A DNA stretch of 64,000 nucleotides, taken from Streptomyces flavotricini. GTDB lineage: Bacteria; Actinomycetota; Actinomycetes; Streptomycetales; Streptomycetaceae. Below, in pieces: positions 8,967 through 17,089 of this stretch. The notes below the pieces were generated by a model. The model had not been told where the DNA came from. It ran no database searches and was given only the letters and a program-made list of their open reading frames with translations. The first letter of the stretch is position 1. Each line of letters begins with the position of its first letter. The stretch covers positions 1,663,344 through 1,727,343 of the forward strand of contig NZ_JAINUL010000001.1 of assembly GCF_020639365.1 (NCBI RefSeq), in the 5' to 3' direction. The translations under genes and the position numbers were made by a program.

Positions 8967-9425
8967 TCAGCGGCGCGGGCCGCGCGCCTGCGGCGGGGAG
9001 TCCGCAGGATGCGCCGGACCCGCTGTGCTCGTCGGCCCGGCAGTCGGCTGGGGCCCGGAGTTGGCGGCTTGGTAGAGGGCCAGGTGGGCATCGAGGCGGC
9101 GCAGGAGTTCCCCGCGGCGGACGGCCAGGCGCTCGATGCGGGCGCCCCGGTCGCCGAGGAGGCCGCCGGTGGCCCGGAGGCTGTCGGTACCGGCCGCGGT
9201 CTTCGACAGCTCCTCGATCGCGCGGACCGCGTCGTCGAGGAGGTGCCGCTGCACGGCGTCCAGTTCGTGGGCGGTGTTCATCACCGCGAGCACCACGGCC
9301 TGCACGTGGCCGGGCGCGTCCTTCATGACGGCGTGCGCCCACACGGATGGGTCGGTGCCGACGGCCTCGGCCACCGTGCGGATTCCAAGACCTGCTTCGG
9401 CCGGACCGTTGGAGGTAGTGCTCAC
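8967..9425 (-). CDS. Hypothetical helical protein (152 aa)
   Basis: GTG start overlapping the previous stop by 4 bp (GTGA). Mostly helical: VWAHAVMKDAPGHVQAVVLA, HLLDDAVRAIEELSK and a basic helix with RIERLAVRRGELLRRLDAHL, then a Pro-rich tail. No recognised domain. Sits directly behind two winged-helix genes and may be a partner of those regulators. Confidence 0.55.
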   Translation of the reverse strand: MSTTSNGPAEAGLGIRTVAEAVGTDPSVWAHAVMKDAPGHVQAVVLAVMNTAHELDAVQRHLLDDAVRAIEELSKTAAGTDSLRATGGLLGDRGARIERLAVRRGELLRRLDAHLALYQAANSGPQPTAGPTSTAGPAHPADSPPQARGPRR

Positions 9426-9949
9426 GCCGCCAGTTCCATCCCGTCCTGCGCCCGGGCGGACACCGGGTCCGTGACGAGGGCGTCCCCGTGGTCGCCGGAC
9501 CACTGCGACAGGGCGGCCCGTACGGAGTGCAAGGTGCGCGCGGCTTCGTCGTCCGGCCCGGCCTCGGCGGTGTTGCCGGGGTGCTGGGCGAGGAGGGTGA
9601 GGGTGGCCTGGACGCGGGTGGTGAAGTCGCTGACCGGGTGGGGGTAGTGGTAGGTACGGGCCCACCGGGCCGCGATGTCGTAGACCTCGGCGAGGTCGCG
9701 GCCGACGCTGGTCAGGACGTAGCAGGCGTTGCCGGCCTGGCGGCCGGTACGCAGCAGTCCCAGCCGTCGGCCGGTGGTGGTGGCGTGGGTGAGCTGGCGG
9801 CGGGAGAGGCCGTGCAGGGTGGTGGCGAGCATGCGCCGCTGGAGGGGTCCGTTGTCGTCGATCTCGCTGATGAGACGGATGAGTCCGGCGTGAGCCAGCG
9901 TGTCGGCGGACCGCGACGTCGGGGTGGCCGGGGTGCGGGAGGTGTTCAT
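9422..9949 (-). CDS. HxlR-like winged-helix protein
   Basis: 175 aa, start ATG at 9949 in an ATGA overlap with the upstream HxlR gene. The DNA-binding region DDNGPLQRRMLATTLHGLSRRQLTHATTTGRRLGLLRTGRQAGNA-type layout, followed by YVLTSVGRDLAEVYDIAARWAR, resembles the second domain of the adjacent HxlR protein and the end of HxlR folds (T..Gr.L..v...l..Wa). Probably a DNA-binding regulator working with its neighbour. Confidence 0.7.
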   Translation of the reverse strand: MNTSRTPATPTSRSADTLAHAGLIRLISEIDDNGPLQRRMLATTLHGLSRRQLTHATTTGRRLGLLRTGRQAGNACYVLTSVGRDLAEVYDIAARWARTYHYPHPVSDFTTRVQATLTLLAQHPGNTAEAGPDDEAARTLHSVRAALSQWSGDHGDALVTDPVSARAQDGMELAA

Positions 9950-10824
9950 CGGGTGCGGCCTCCTGCCGGTGCGGGGGTGATCGGGCGGGCGGGGGTGGTG
10001 TGGGAGAACATGTCGCCCGGCTTCCAGGCGGTCTGGGTCGGCCGGGGTGCTGGTGCGGGGTGGCGGGGCTGGGTGGTGAGCCACACGCCGGGCCCGGCGG
10101 TCGTGGCCGGGGAGGGTACGGGTGCCAGCCCCCAGACCGGGTGGTCGCCGGCCTCCGCCGGTGGGCGGCCGGCCGCCCAGGCGGACAGGGCCCGGTAGAC
10201 CGGTGCGAGGTTCCGGCCGGCCGCGGTCAGCTCGACGTGGCCGTCGCGGTGCCGGTCGCGGGTGATCAGGCCGTCCTCGGCCAGCCGCTGCAGGGGCTGG
10301 TAGATCACGGAGAGGCTGGAGTCGGGCATCACACTGGCGGCGATGGCCTTGGCGCTGGACGCTCCTCGCACCTGGAGCGTCCACAGGATCGCGGTGGCGT
10401 GCCGGGGTGAGAGCAGCGTGAGGGTGTCTTCGATGTCCTGGGCCTGTGGCACCGCCTTGGGTACGCGCTGGCCCGTGACGGCGTCCGGGGCGGTGTCCTT
10501 CTCCAGGTGGGTGCGGCCCCAGTGGGCCAGCTCCGGGAGCACCGGCAGCACCGCCTTGCCGCGGGCGGACAGCCCGTAGAGGACGTTTCGCCGGTCAAGG
10601 GCGGTGCGCTCGACCATCCCGGCGTCGGTGAGCTTGCGGAGCTTGGGGTGGAGCTGGCCGTCGACGAGCCAGGGCAGGCGGGTCTTGATGTCGCTGTAGC
10701 GCAGGGGCTGTTCCGCCAGGGTCATCAGCACCCACACGTTCCAGCGGGGGGCCAGCATCTGCAGGCTTTCGGTGACGCGGGACAGGTCGGCGGCGACGGT
10801 TTCGGGCATCCCGGGGGTAGGCAA
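9946..10824 (-). CDS. Tandem HxlR-family transcriptional regulator
   Basis: 292 aa with two HxlR-type winged helices. Domain 1 (about 12-110) reads LQMLAPRWNVWVLMTL...LRYSDIKTRLPWLVDGQLHPKL with the typical Y.LSARGKAVLPVLPELAHWG end. Domain 2 (about 130-220) reads LLSPRHATAILWTLQVRGASSAKAIA and ends LTAAGRNLAPVYRALSAWAAG. Start TTG has GGAG eight nt upstream. Duplicated HxlR domains in one chain are unusual. A candidate regulator of the element-wide palindromes described below; not proven. Confidence 0.82.
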   Translation of the reverse strand: MPTPGMPETVAADLSRVTESLQMLAPRWNVWVLMTLAEQPLRYSDIKTRLPWLVDGQLHPKLRKLTDAGMVERTALDRRNVLYGLSARGKAVLPVLPELAHWGRTHLEKDTAPDAVTGQRVPKAVPQAQDIEDTLTLLSPRHATAILWTLQVRGASSAKAIAASVMPDSSLSVIYQPLQRLAEDGLITRDRHRDGHVELTAAGRNLAPVYRALSAWAAGRPPAEAGDHPVWGLAPVPSPATTAGPGVWLTTQPRHPAPAPRPTQTAWKPGDMFSHTTPARPITPAPAGGRTR

Positions 10825-10857
10825 AGTGGTGCTCCTGGAACGTGGGTGGAGGAGGGT

Positions 10858-11268
10858 TCAGCGCGCCCGCGCGGCCGGGGCAGCGGGTGCGGGAGCCGGC
10901 AGGGCGGGCGTGGCGGGGGCTTGCTCGGCGGGCGCGGGGGCGCGGTGCAGGCTCTGCAGGACGGCGGAGGTGTGCCGGGCCTGGGAGTCGCGGATGGCGA
11001 CGGCTTCGCCGATGCGGCGGGCGCAGTCGAGGAGGTGTCCGGCGGTGAAGCGGCCGATCTCGCGGTCGGGGTGGGTCAGCTGGCGCAGGCGCTCGGCCTG
11101 GAAGGCGATGTCGCGTTCGGCGAATTCGACCGCGGACAGGGAGCCGAGGAGCGCGGCCAGCATGCTGGGGTGGCCGGTGGCATCCGCGTGGGCTTCGAGT
11201 TCGGCACGGGGCCGGCCGTAGAGGGCTTCGATGCGTTCGGTGATGGACTGGGAGGTGCGGTGGGGCAA
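10858..11268 (-). CDS. Hypothetical protein (136 aa)
   Basis: TTG start immediately after the preceding stop. Helical core (ITERIEALYGRPRAELEAHADATG, then long helices to about residue 105) and an Ala/Pro tail. The opening pattern of a short helix followed by YGRP/YGM resembles the proteins at 11269 and 11712 (LEEVFGAP, IEARYGMTPDEL), so these three adjacent genes look like diverged paralogues. Function unknown. Confidence 0.6.
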   Translation of the reverse strand: MPHRTSQSITERIEALYGRPRAELEAHADATGHPSMLAALLGSLSAVEFAERDIAFQAERLRQLTHPDREIGRFTAGHLLDCARRIGEAVAIRDSQARHTSAVLQSLHRAPAPAEQAPATPALPAPAPAAPAARAR

Positions 11269-11715
11269 TCAGCGGCCTCTCGTTGCGGGCTGTGGCGGTA
11301 AGGCGGCCGGGGCGGGACGGGGACTCAGCCGGGCTGCGAGACGAGAATGATCGAATGCGACCGGCCGGCGGGGAGGGTTGGTCGGCGCCGGCATGGTCTT
11401 AAGGAGCTCGCCCAGAGCGGTGAGGTACTCGCCGCGGGCGGACAGGGCGGCGTCCATCCACTGCGAGTCCATCCGCAGCTGTGCGGCCGACAGCTCGTTC
11501 ATGTCCCGGTCCGGGGCCATGGCGGCGTGCACCCGGTCCCGGACCCGAGCGACCTGTTCCTCGGTCAGAGCGAGGAAGGAACGCAGCTCCAGCGCCCGCG
11601 ACACCGCCGGCGGCGCGATCCCGGCCATGGCCTGCGCGTACAGCTCGCCGACCGGGGCGCCGAAGACCTCTTCGAGACGGATGTCCTGGCTGGAGGGCTT
11701 GGTGGAAGCGCTCAT
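11269..11715 (-). CDS. Hypothetical protein (148 aa)
   Basis: ATG start in an ATGA overlap with the upstream gene. All-helical, with LTEEQVARVRDRVHAAMAPDRDMNELSAAQ in the middle and a Pro/Arg-rich tail. Shares the order (LEEVFG..., two long helices, DRDMNELSAAQLRM versus DREIGRFTAGHLLD) with the protein encoded next at 10858. Likely paralogue; function unknown. Confidence 0.6.
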   Translation of the reverse strand: MSASTKPSSQDIRLEEVFGAPVGELYAQAMAGIAPPAVSRALELRSFLALTEEQVARVRDRVHAAMAPDRDMNELSAAQLRMDSQWMDAALSARGEYLTALGELLKTMPAPTNPPRRPVAFDHSRLAARLSPRPAPAALPPQPATRGR

Positions 11716-12161
11716 CGCACAGCCCCCCTCACCGGCACCGCAGTGGCGGCGGGCCGGGCAACCGGCGTGGTCCGGACGGCCGGAGCCAGTCCGTTGGTGC
11801 GTGCGGACCAGGCAGCGCGGTTGCCGGGGGCGTTGCCGTCGAGGAGGTAGCGCACGACCATGGCCCGGCCCTCGCGGACCGCGACCGCCGCGTTCACCTG
11901 GTGGGCGAGGGCCATGGCCGGGTCGTCCAGCTCTCCCGGCGTGCTACCGAGTTCAGCGACGAGCGCGTCCTCGGCGCGGGTGAGGGCTTCCTGGGCATCG
12001 GTGAGATGCCCGTACCAGCGGAGGACCGTGGTCGCGCCGGGATCGGCGCCCGGTGCCGCCGTGACCGCGGCCCGCAGCTCGTCGGGCGTCATTCCGTAAC
12101 GGGCTTCGATCAACTGGGTGATGACACCCACGACATCGTCGGACTCCAGTGCTTGGGACAC
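11712..12161 (-). CDS. Hypothetical protein (149 aa), first gene of operon
   Basis: Start GTG at 12161, chosen because GGAGAGGAG lies six nt upstream; an ATG 39 bp further up has no SD. Helical, with LIEARYGMTPDELRAAVTAA at the start and DDPAMALAHQVNAAVAVREG in the middle. Third member of the small helical trio with the next two genes. About 105 bp upstream lies the palindrome at 12266, so this gene heads a transcription unit. Confidence 0.6.
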   Translation of the reverse strand: MSQALESDDVVGVITQLIEARYGMTPDELRAAVTAAPGADPGATTVLRWYGHLTDAQEALTRAEDALVAELGSTPGELDDPAMALAHQVNAAVAVREGRAMVVRYLLDGNAPGNRAAWSARTNGLAPAVRTTPVARPAATAVPVRGAVR

Positions 12162-12265
12162 CGTGGACTCCTCTCCAGGAAATGGGCATGCCTCGCCCAA
12201 GGCGACAGGCAGGGGTGGGAAGCCCGTGCGGCGTTACCCGCCGGGCTGATTCAAGGGTCCGGACA

Positions 12266-12299
12266 ATCCCCGGTTTGGCTAACCGGGGATGTGCTGTTA
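12266..12299 (-). promoter_or_regulatory. Promoter/operator-like palindrome, copy 1
   Basis: Perfect inverted repeat ATCCCCGGTT-N5-AACCGGGGAT at 12266-12290. Reading on the minus strand, it is preceded by TAACAG with exactly 3 nt between. The conserved TTGAA that follows the palindrome in copies 2 and 4 is also present (CCCTTGAAT). It points toward the gene starting at 12161. The same arrangement occurs at three other operon heads, so an operator overlapping the transcription start is the simplest reading. Confidence 0.72.
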
Positions 12300-12320
12300 C
12301 CTTCTCCGCCCCCAACACGG

Positions 12321-13043
12321 TTAGCGGGACCGTCCCGGATTCGGCCCTGTCACAGGGGCCGGGGGGCGTGCCGGTGCCCCAGGCGTGCGCGCGACCGATG
12401 CCCGAAGGGCCGGCGGGGCCGGGAGCGGGGTATCGCGGTCCTCCAGCCACGCGTCCGCCGCCTCGAAGGTCTCGAAGCCGCCCTCGCGCAGGGTGTGGGT
12501 CCAGGTGTCGATGTCCACCTCCTCCAGCAACACCCGGTACGGGTACGGCGCAAGTTCGTCGAGGGCCCGCAGCAGCACCCCCGTGATCTCCGGCTTCGGG
12601 CCGTCGTCCTCGGTGTAGCTGAACAGGACGGCGAAGTTGTCCCCGTCACCTATCAGCCGCCGCTCCAGGGCGACGGTGGTCTCGTCCGCGGGCCTGGACC
12701 CCGTCCCTTCCGGCAGGCCGATGGCATCGGTGGGGCAGCCGCGCTTGATCAGCCACGACTGGGCCATCGAGACCAGCGGCAGGCGGACGAAGTCGGCCGT
12801 GAAGGTGCGGGCTGGGGTGTCGCGCGTGAGGTGGAGGGCGATCAGCTGCGGCTCGCCGGGGATGCCCCAGGTCGCGGTGCGGTCGTGGAGTACGAAGAAG
12901 CTGGTGCGCCCGTCCGGGCTGTGGTGAGAGGCCAGCACGCTCATCTCGTGGGATTCGCTCTCCACGAAGCTCTCCCCCATCGCGGGGTCCGAGGGCTCAA
13001 GGCCGTCGAGTCGGAAGTCGGGCTCGTCATCGGTCGGTGGCAA
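12321..13043 (-). CDS. Hypothetical protein (240 aa)
   Basis: TTG start. Folded core from about residue 30 to 205 with MSVLASHHSPDGRTSFFVLHDR, a hydrophobic LVSMAQSWLIKRGCPTDAI and acidic LLEEVDIDTWTHTLREGG; Pro-rich tail. No domain recognised and no membrane segment. Separated by palindrome 1 from the next transcription unit downstream. Confidence 0.6.
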   Translation of the reverse strand: MPPTDDEPDFRLDGLEPSDPAMGESFVESESHEMSVLASHHSPDGRTSFFVLHDRTATWGIPGEPQLIALHLTRDTPARTFTADFVRLPLVSMAQSWLIKRGCPTDAIGLPEGTGSRPADETTVALERRLIGDGDNFAVLFSYTEDDGPKPEITGVLLRALDELAPYPYRVLLEEVDIDTWTHTLREGGFETFEAADAWLEDRDTPLPAPPALRASVARTPGAPARPPAPVTGPNPGRSR

Positions 13044-13081
13044 GGAGGTCCGTTCGTCGTGCGTGAGGTGGGCGGGCGGAG

Positions 13082-13780
13082 TCAGCGATGGGCCCGCGCG
13101 GCGGGCGGCGGCCAGGCACCGGTGCGGACGGCCGAAGGGGTCCCGCGTGCTTTCGTACGCCGGGGGCCGGTGAGCGTGGCGCGTCCGGCCTCGGTCAGGG
13201 TGAGGGGGACCCCGGCGTGGACGGGCCGGGAGGCGTCCCGCGCGACCAGGCCGGCGGACTCTAGGCGCTGAAGTGCCGAGTAGGCGATGCGGGTGCCCGA
13301 GGACGTGATGACCGACAGCCGCTGGGTGAGCAGGTTCTCGTGGAGCTTGGCTCCGCGGGCGATGGCAAGCAGCGCGGCAGTGTCCGGGGCCGACAGGTCC
13401 GGAGCCCCGCTGGTATCCGGCCGGGCGGAGCCGACGGCCTGGAGTTCGGCCAGGGCGGCGAGGACGGCGTCGCGGTGAGTGCCGCGGGTGGCGGCGGCCT
13501 GCCGCAGGTGGCCGATCGACCGGTCGATGCGGTCCGCGACCGTGGTATCCACGACAGGCTCGTCGAACAGCAGCCGGCGCAGGTGCTCGCGGTGATAGTC
13601 CACGGCCTGCTGCGCCTGCCTCAGTAGACGGTGGGCTTCGGCCAGGGCCGCCGTCGGCCCGTCCAGCAGGCCACGTTCGTGGTACTCGGCGAGGCCGGTC
13701 ACGCTGTGACCGGTGACGGCCTGGATCCGGTCGGCAAGCGCAGTGTCCGGCGCTGAAGAGGAGGCGGGTGCGGTGGAGAT
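13082..13780 (-). CDS. Winged-helix DNA-binding protein, apparent ATC start
   Basis: 232 aa if started at ATC 13780, which has CAGGAG six nt upstream and gives a natural N-terminus (STAPASSSAPDTALADRIQ). The first canonical codon (GTG 13702) cuts 26 residues and has no SD. The N-terminal half is helical. The C-terminal winged helix reads LTQRLSVITSSGTRIAYSALQRLESAGLVARD...PLTLTEAGRATL. Likely a transcription factor of the element. Either a real non-ATG start or a start-codon mutation. Confidence 0.68.
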   Translation of the reverse strand: MSTAPASSSAPDTALADRIQAVTGHSVTGLAEYHERGLLDGPTAALAEAHRLLRQAQQAVDYHREHLRRLLFDEPVVDTTVADRIDRSIGHLRQAAATRGTHRDAVLAALAELQAVGSARPDTSGAPDLSAPDTAALLAIARGAKLHENLLTQRLSVITSSGTRIAYSALQRLESAGLVARDASRPVHAGVPLTLTEAGRATLTGPRRTKARGTPSAVRTGAWPPPAARAHR

Positions 13781-13839
13781 GGGCGGCTCCTGAAGGTGGT
13801 GGAAGCGGTGGGAGGTGTTCCAGGGCCGGACGGCGTGTG

Positions 13840-14292
13840 TCAGCTCCTGAGCTGGACGCGGACGTCCATGTGGCTGCCGTGCGGTGTCTGCGTGGCGGGA
13901 CCGAGGCGGTGCAGGATGCGGAGCATCGGTGTGTTCGACGCCGCGGTGTAGACCGACAGGGTGTGGGCGCCGCTGCTGCGGGCGTGCGCGGCGGCGTGGC
14001 GGGCCATCAGGGTCCCGATGCCGCAGTGCTGCTGAGCGTCGGTGACCTGTAGGCCGAGATCCCTCACTTGCGACTCACCACTGATACGCCCTGCGGTGGC
14101 CACTGCGGTCACCCGCCCGGCCGCGTCGAGGCCGAGCCATGTCGTACCAGCGGCCAGCAGGCGATCGATATCGCGGATCGCGACGCGGGTCCGCCCCCAC
14201 CGCTGGTGAAGACCGGCAGATGAGCAGCGGCGGCGGAACGCGTCGATGCGGGCGATGTCCGAGGTCCCAGCCCGCCGGATGCCGGCGAGCAC
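13840..14292 (-). CDS. GNAT-family N-acetyltransferase
   Basis: 150 aa from GTG 14292; a CTG at 14337 overlapping the upstream stop would add 15 residues. Acetyl-CoA site visible as LGLQVTDAQQHCGIGTLMARHAAAHA (motif A, with QHCGIG taking the place of Q/RxxGxG/A) after the beta strand RVTAVATAGR. Transfers acetyl groups to an unknown amine or protein. Last gene of its cluster on the minus strand before the winged-helix gene. Confidence 0.75.
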   Translation of the reverse strand: MLAGIRRAGTSDIARIDAFRRRCSSAGLHQRWGRTRVAIRDIDRLLAAGTTWLGLDAAGRVTAVATAGRISGESQVRDLGLQVTDAQQHCGIGTLMARHAAAHARSSGAHTLSVYTAASNTPMLRILHRLGPATQTPHGSHMDVRVQLRS

Positions 14293-14333
14293 AACGGTGG
14301 GAGCAGGTCGGGGGCGTGGGCCGGTGGGGCGGT

Positions 14334-15023
14334 TCAGCAGAGGTCTTCGCCCCACGCCGCCGAGACGAAGGCGGTGCGGCGGTAGGACTTGCGGCGCCGG
14401 CCGTCCGGCAGGGTGATGTCGCGAGTCTGGATGCCGAACGGGGCCAGGAGCTGGGCCAGTCGGGGCTGAGTGAGGTCGGCGTAGGACCAGCGGCCCTCCG
14501 CGGTGCCGGGCAGGAGGCGCAGTCCGTCCACCAGGTCCGCCGACGCCAGCGCGTCCGGATCGCCGAGCGCGCAGAACACCACCAGGCACGCATCCAGCAG
14601 GTCGGCCGGTTCCGCGCCTGCCTGCCGACAGGAGCCGTTCTCCGGACCCTGCCCGCACGGGAGGCACTCGGGTTCGACCGGGGCGTCTCCGCTCGGGCGG
14701 CAGCAGTCCGCGTCCGCATCGGACTCGCCCTCGGCGGTCGGGGTGCTGCCGGTGACCGGGGCGCAGGGGGCGGACAGCAAGAGGGACAGCTCGACGCCGG
14801 CGGCGAGCCGGTCTAGGACGAGCTCGGTGTACTCCTCCACGTACGTATGCAGCGAGGTGTTCTCGGGCAGCGGCCGGGAGAACCTCTCCAGGAGCTGGCC
14901 TTCGAGGTGCTGGACGGCGGTGTGAGCCTCCAGGAGGGCCCGGTGGTGGGGGTTCTCCGGCTTCGGCTGCGTCCCGAGGAGGGTGTGGGCGAAGGCGTCG
15001 AGGAGGTTGGGGCGGGTCGTCAA
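14334..15023 (-). CDS. DUF3631-like domain protein
   Basis: 229 aa from a TTG start in a TTGA overlap with the toxin-like gene upstream; GAAAGG ten nt before. The N-terminal half is helical (NLLDAFAHTLLG...LEAHTAVQHLEGQLLERF). A Cys-rich middle (CRPSGD, CLPCGQ, CRQ) might bind zinc. The C-terminal region, roughly DLLDACLVVFCALGD through RRKSYRRTAF, matches the DUF3631 layout found at the end of actinobacterial helicase/primase-like proteins. No ATPase motifs remain, so it may be a detached module. Confidence 0.6.
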   Translation of the reverse strand: MTTRPNLLDAFAHTLLGTQPKPENPHHRALLEAHTAVQHLEGQLLERFSRPLPENTSLHTYVEEYTELVLDRLAAGVELSLLLSAPCAPVTGSTPTAEGESDADADCCRPSGDAPVEPECLPCGQGPENGSCRQAGAEPADLLDACLVVFCALGDPDALASADLVDGLRLLPGTAEGRWSYADLTQPRLAQLLAPFGIQTRDITLPDGRRRKSYRRTAFVSAAWGEDLC

Positions 15024-15511
15024 CGTGTGGGGCCTTTCGTGGCGAGGGGGGTGGGTGCGGGCTGGGGCAGGCCCGGCAGCGCGTACGGCGCAGGGCCGAG
15101 CTTGGGAACGGGCCGGTAGCCGGCCAGCTGGGGTGAGCGGGCGCGGGCGGCGTGGGTGAGCGCGCTGACCGGCCGCCGCTTGATACCCAGGCGAGCAGCG
15201 GCCGTGTTGTAGACGTCGTGGCGGTCCCGCGGGCGGATGGCGACCACGTGGATCTCGGTGCGGTGCACGGAGCCCGCCGGGGCCGGCCGCTGGGCGTAGA
15301 CGATGCGCCAGGCAGCGCGGCGATCGACGTAGAGCTTGCGCAGGCCGGCGAGGTCGCCGGTGAGCTTGCCGCCGAACAGGCTGGCGTTGACCACGTCCTG
15401 GAGCTGGGCGAGGGCCAGGTCGCGGATGTCGCCGGGGGCCGCAAGCAGGTCGTTCAGGGCCCGCGGGTCGAAGCTGAGGCCGAACGCAGGCCGGGGCTCG
15501 GGCCCGCTCAC
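15020..15511 (-). CDS. RelE/ParE-like toxin-family protein
   Basis: 163 aa from a GTG in a GTGA overlap. The first 100 residues fit the RelE fold: FDPRALNDLLAAP, GGKLTGDLAGLRKLYVD, AAWRIVYAQR, EIHVVAIRPRDRHDVYNTA. RelE toxins cleave ribosome-bound mRNA. A 60-residue extension follows the usual end of the fold. No obvious antitoxin is adjacent; the upstream gene is DUF4913, so this may be an orphan or use an unusual partner. Confidence 0.72.
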   Translation of the reverse strand: MSGPEPRPAFGLSFDPRALNDLLAAPGDIRDLALAQLQDVVNASLFGGKLTGDLAGLRKLYVDRRAAWRIVYAQRPAPAGSVHRTEIHVVAIRPRDRHDVYNTAAARLGIKRRPVSALTHAARARSPQLAGYRPVPKLGPAPYALPGLPQPAPTPLATKGPTR

Positions 15512-16158
15512 GACTCGCCCCCGTCCGGTGCCGCTGCACCTGCCGGGCCCGGGATCGATGCGCGGCTGGATCGTCCGGGGCCGCGCAGGAGACGGTGGGC
15601 GGGCCGGTCCGGATCGGTCTGGCAGGCCGAGAGCGGCCCGCCCGGTGCGCGGACGGCGGCCATGGTGTGGGTGAGGAAGTCCCGGTGCCACACCGCCATC
15701 CCGGACTGGCCCGCGTCGGGTTCCTTGTGCTGGAGGTAGGCCATCCACAGGGCGTGCAGCCAGGCCACCACGTCCAGGTGCTCCTGCCACTGCCCGCACC
15801 ACGGCGCAGCGGTGGTGACCTCCGCGCCGTAGACGCGCATCAGGAAGTCCTCGACCCAGTCCGTGAGTGTGTCGAGCTCGTTCTCGTACTCCTCGCCCTC
15901 CAGCTCCAGGATCGGCCGCGGCTCCGGCGGGAGCGCAGGCGGTACCGGCATCCCCGGCATGCCGGGGAGCGAGGGCATGGCGAAACCGGGGAGCGGCATC
16001 GGGGCGGGAGCGGTGGCCAGGCTGTCGAGCTGGCGGGCCTGTTCGGCGGAGCGGTCCAGAAGTTTGAGGACGCTGGCCTGGATGCTCTCCAGCTCGGCTT
16101 CCGGTATCCGGACCGGCTCCAGTTCCTCGCCGCCGGTGGCATCTGGGGATTCGTGCAC
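15508..16158 (-). CDS. DUF4913 domain protein
   Basis: 216 aa from GTG 16158, which has GAGGAG nine nt upstream; an ATG at 16191 is less likely. N-terminal helix and a Pro/Met-rich linker (LPGFAMPSLPGMPGMP), then DUF4913: LTDWVEDFLMRVYGAE, WCGQWQEHLDVVAWLHALWMAYL, AVWHRDFLTHTMAAVR and GGPLSACQ. DUF4913 is widespread in actinobacterial plasmids and integrative elements with unknown function. Palindrome 2 lies about 65 bp upstream, so this gene heads an operon. Confidence 0.8.
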   Translation of the reverse strand: MHESPDATGGEELEPVRIPEAELESIQASVLKLLDRSAEQARQLDSLATAPAPMPLPGFAMPSLPGMPGMPVPPALPPEPRPILELEGEEYENELDTLTDWVEDFLMRVYGAEVTTAAPWCGQWQEHLDVVAWLHALWMAYLQHKEPDAGQSGMAVWHRDFLTHTMAAVRAPGGPLSACQTDPDRPAHRLLRGPGRSSRASIPGPAGAAAPDGGES

Positions 16159-16224
16159 GGGAAAGGGATCTCCTCGCAGCCGTAGAGGCATGGGGAATTC
16201 AGGAAGGGAACTTCAACGATCCAG

Positions 16225-16261
16225 GGGATCCCCGGTTTGGCTAACCGGGGATCCCGTGTTA
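16225..16261 (-). promoter_or_regulatory. Promoter/operator-like palindrome, copy 2
   Basis: Extended perfect inverted repeat with 13-bp arms (16225-16237 and 16243-16255) around the same core ATCCCCGGTT-N5-AACCGGGGAT. On the minus strand TAACAC precedes the core by exactly 3 nt, and GTTGAAG follows it. It directs toward the DUF4913 gene. Confidence 0.75.
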
Positions 16262-16333
16262 CAAAGCCCGGCAACCGGACAGGAACGGGAGTCGAACCCT
16301 CGGGAATCCGCCCCCGTGAGACGGTGGGCGGAA

Positions 16334-17089
16334 TCAGGCGGACAGGGTGAAGTCGTCCTGGGTGAGGGTCTGCTGGAGTGTTTCGGTGAGCCGTCCAGCG
16401 GCGGTCTCGGCGTAGTGCTTGGTCTTCTCCACGCCGATGAAGTCCCGGCCCTCCAGCAGGGCGGCGACGCCGGTGGAGCCGGAGCCGGCGCAGAAGTCCA
16501 GCACCGTGCCGCCCGGCGGGCTGATCTTGACCAGCTCCCGCATCACCTCCACGGGCTTCTGCGTGATGTGCTGCCGGTTCTTCCCCGAGGGCTGCGAGGC
16601 CGAGTACAGGCCCGGCAGGTAGACCTCGTTCCGGTCCCCGTCGATGGCGCCGTTGGAGCCCCAGACGATGAACTCGCAGTTCTGGGTGAACCGGCCCTTC
16701 TGCGGCCTGGCCTGCGGCTTGTGCCAGGCCAGCACACCCCGCCACAGCCATCCGGCGGCCTGGAGCGCGTCGGTGGTGACGGGCAGCTGGCGCCAGTCGG
16801 TGAACAGCAGCGCCGTCCCACCGGTACGGGTGAGGCGGTGGGCCTCGGTCATGATCTGGGTGAGCCAGAAGCCGTAGGAGCGCTGGTCCATGTTCTCGCC
16901 GGTGAAGTCCGGCAGGCTATGGCCCGCGTCCGCGGAGGTGTACTTCTGGCGTGCCGTCCGGGAGGTGCGCTCCTTCGCGGTCCGCCCTCCGGAGTTGTAC
17001 GGCGGGTCGGTGATGACGGAGTCGACGCAGTCGTCCGGGAGGGTGGACAGGACGCTGAGCGCGTCACCCTGGTGCAGGGAAAAAGGCAA
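16334..17089 (-). CDS. N4-cytosine/N6-adenine DNA methyltransferase
   Basis: 251 aa from TTG 17089 (MPFSLHQGDALSVL). Motif IV is DPPYNSGG near the N-terminus; motif I is VLDFCAGSGSTGVAALLEGRDFIGVE near the C-terminus. This is the beta-class order. HITQKPVEVMRELV precedes motif I as usual. No cognate restriction enzyme is adjacent, so it is an orphan methyltransferase that may protect the element or regulate it. Its last 11 codons nearly match those of the unrelated C5 methyltransferase at 42595. Confidence 0.88.
   Translation of the reverse strand: MPFSLHQGDALSVLSTLPDDCVDSVITDPPYNSGGRTAKERTSRTARQKYTSADAGHSLPDFTGENMDQRSYGFWLTQIMTEAHRLTRTGGTALLFTDWRQLPVTTDALQAAGWLWRGVLAWHKPQARPQKGRFTQNCEFIVWGSNGAIDGDRNEVYLPGLYSASQPSGKNRQHITQKPVEVMRELVKISPPGGTVLDFCAGSGSTGVAALLEGRDFIGVEKTKHYAETAAGRLTETLQQTLTQDDFTLSA

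Noticed and set aside
16287..16301. T-arm-like GGGTTCGACTCCC on the minus strand, possible tRNA or att core
   Set aside because: The stem pairs only three bases cleanly, no D- or anticodon arm lies upstream, and no second copy was found.
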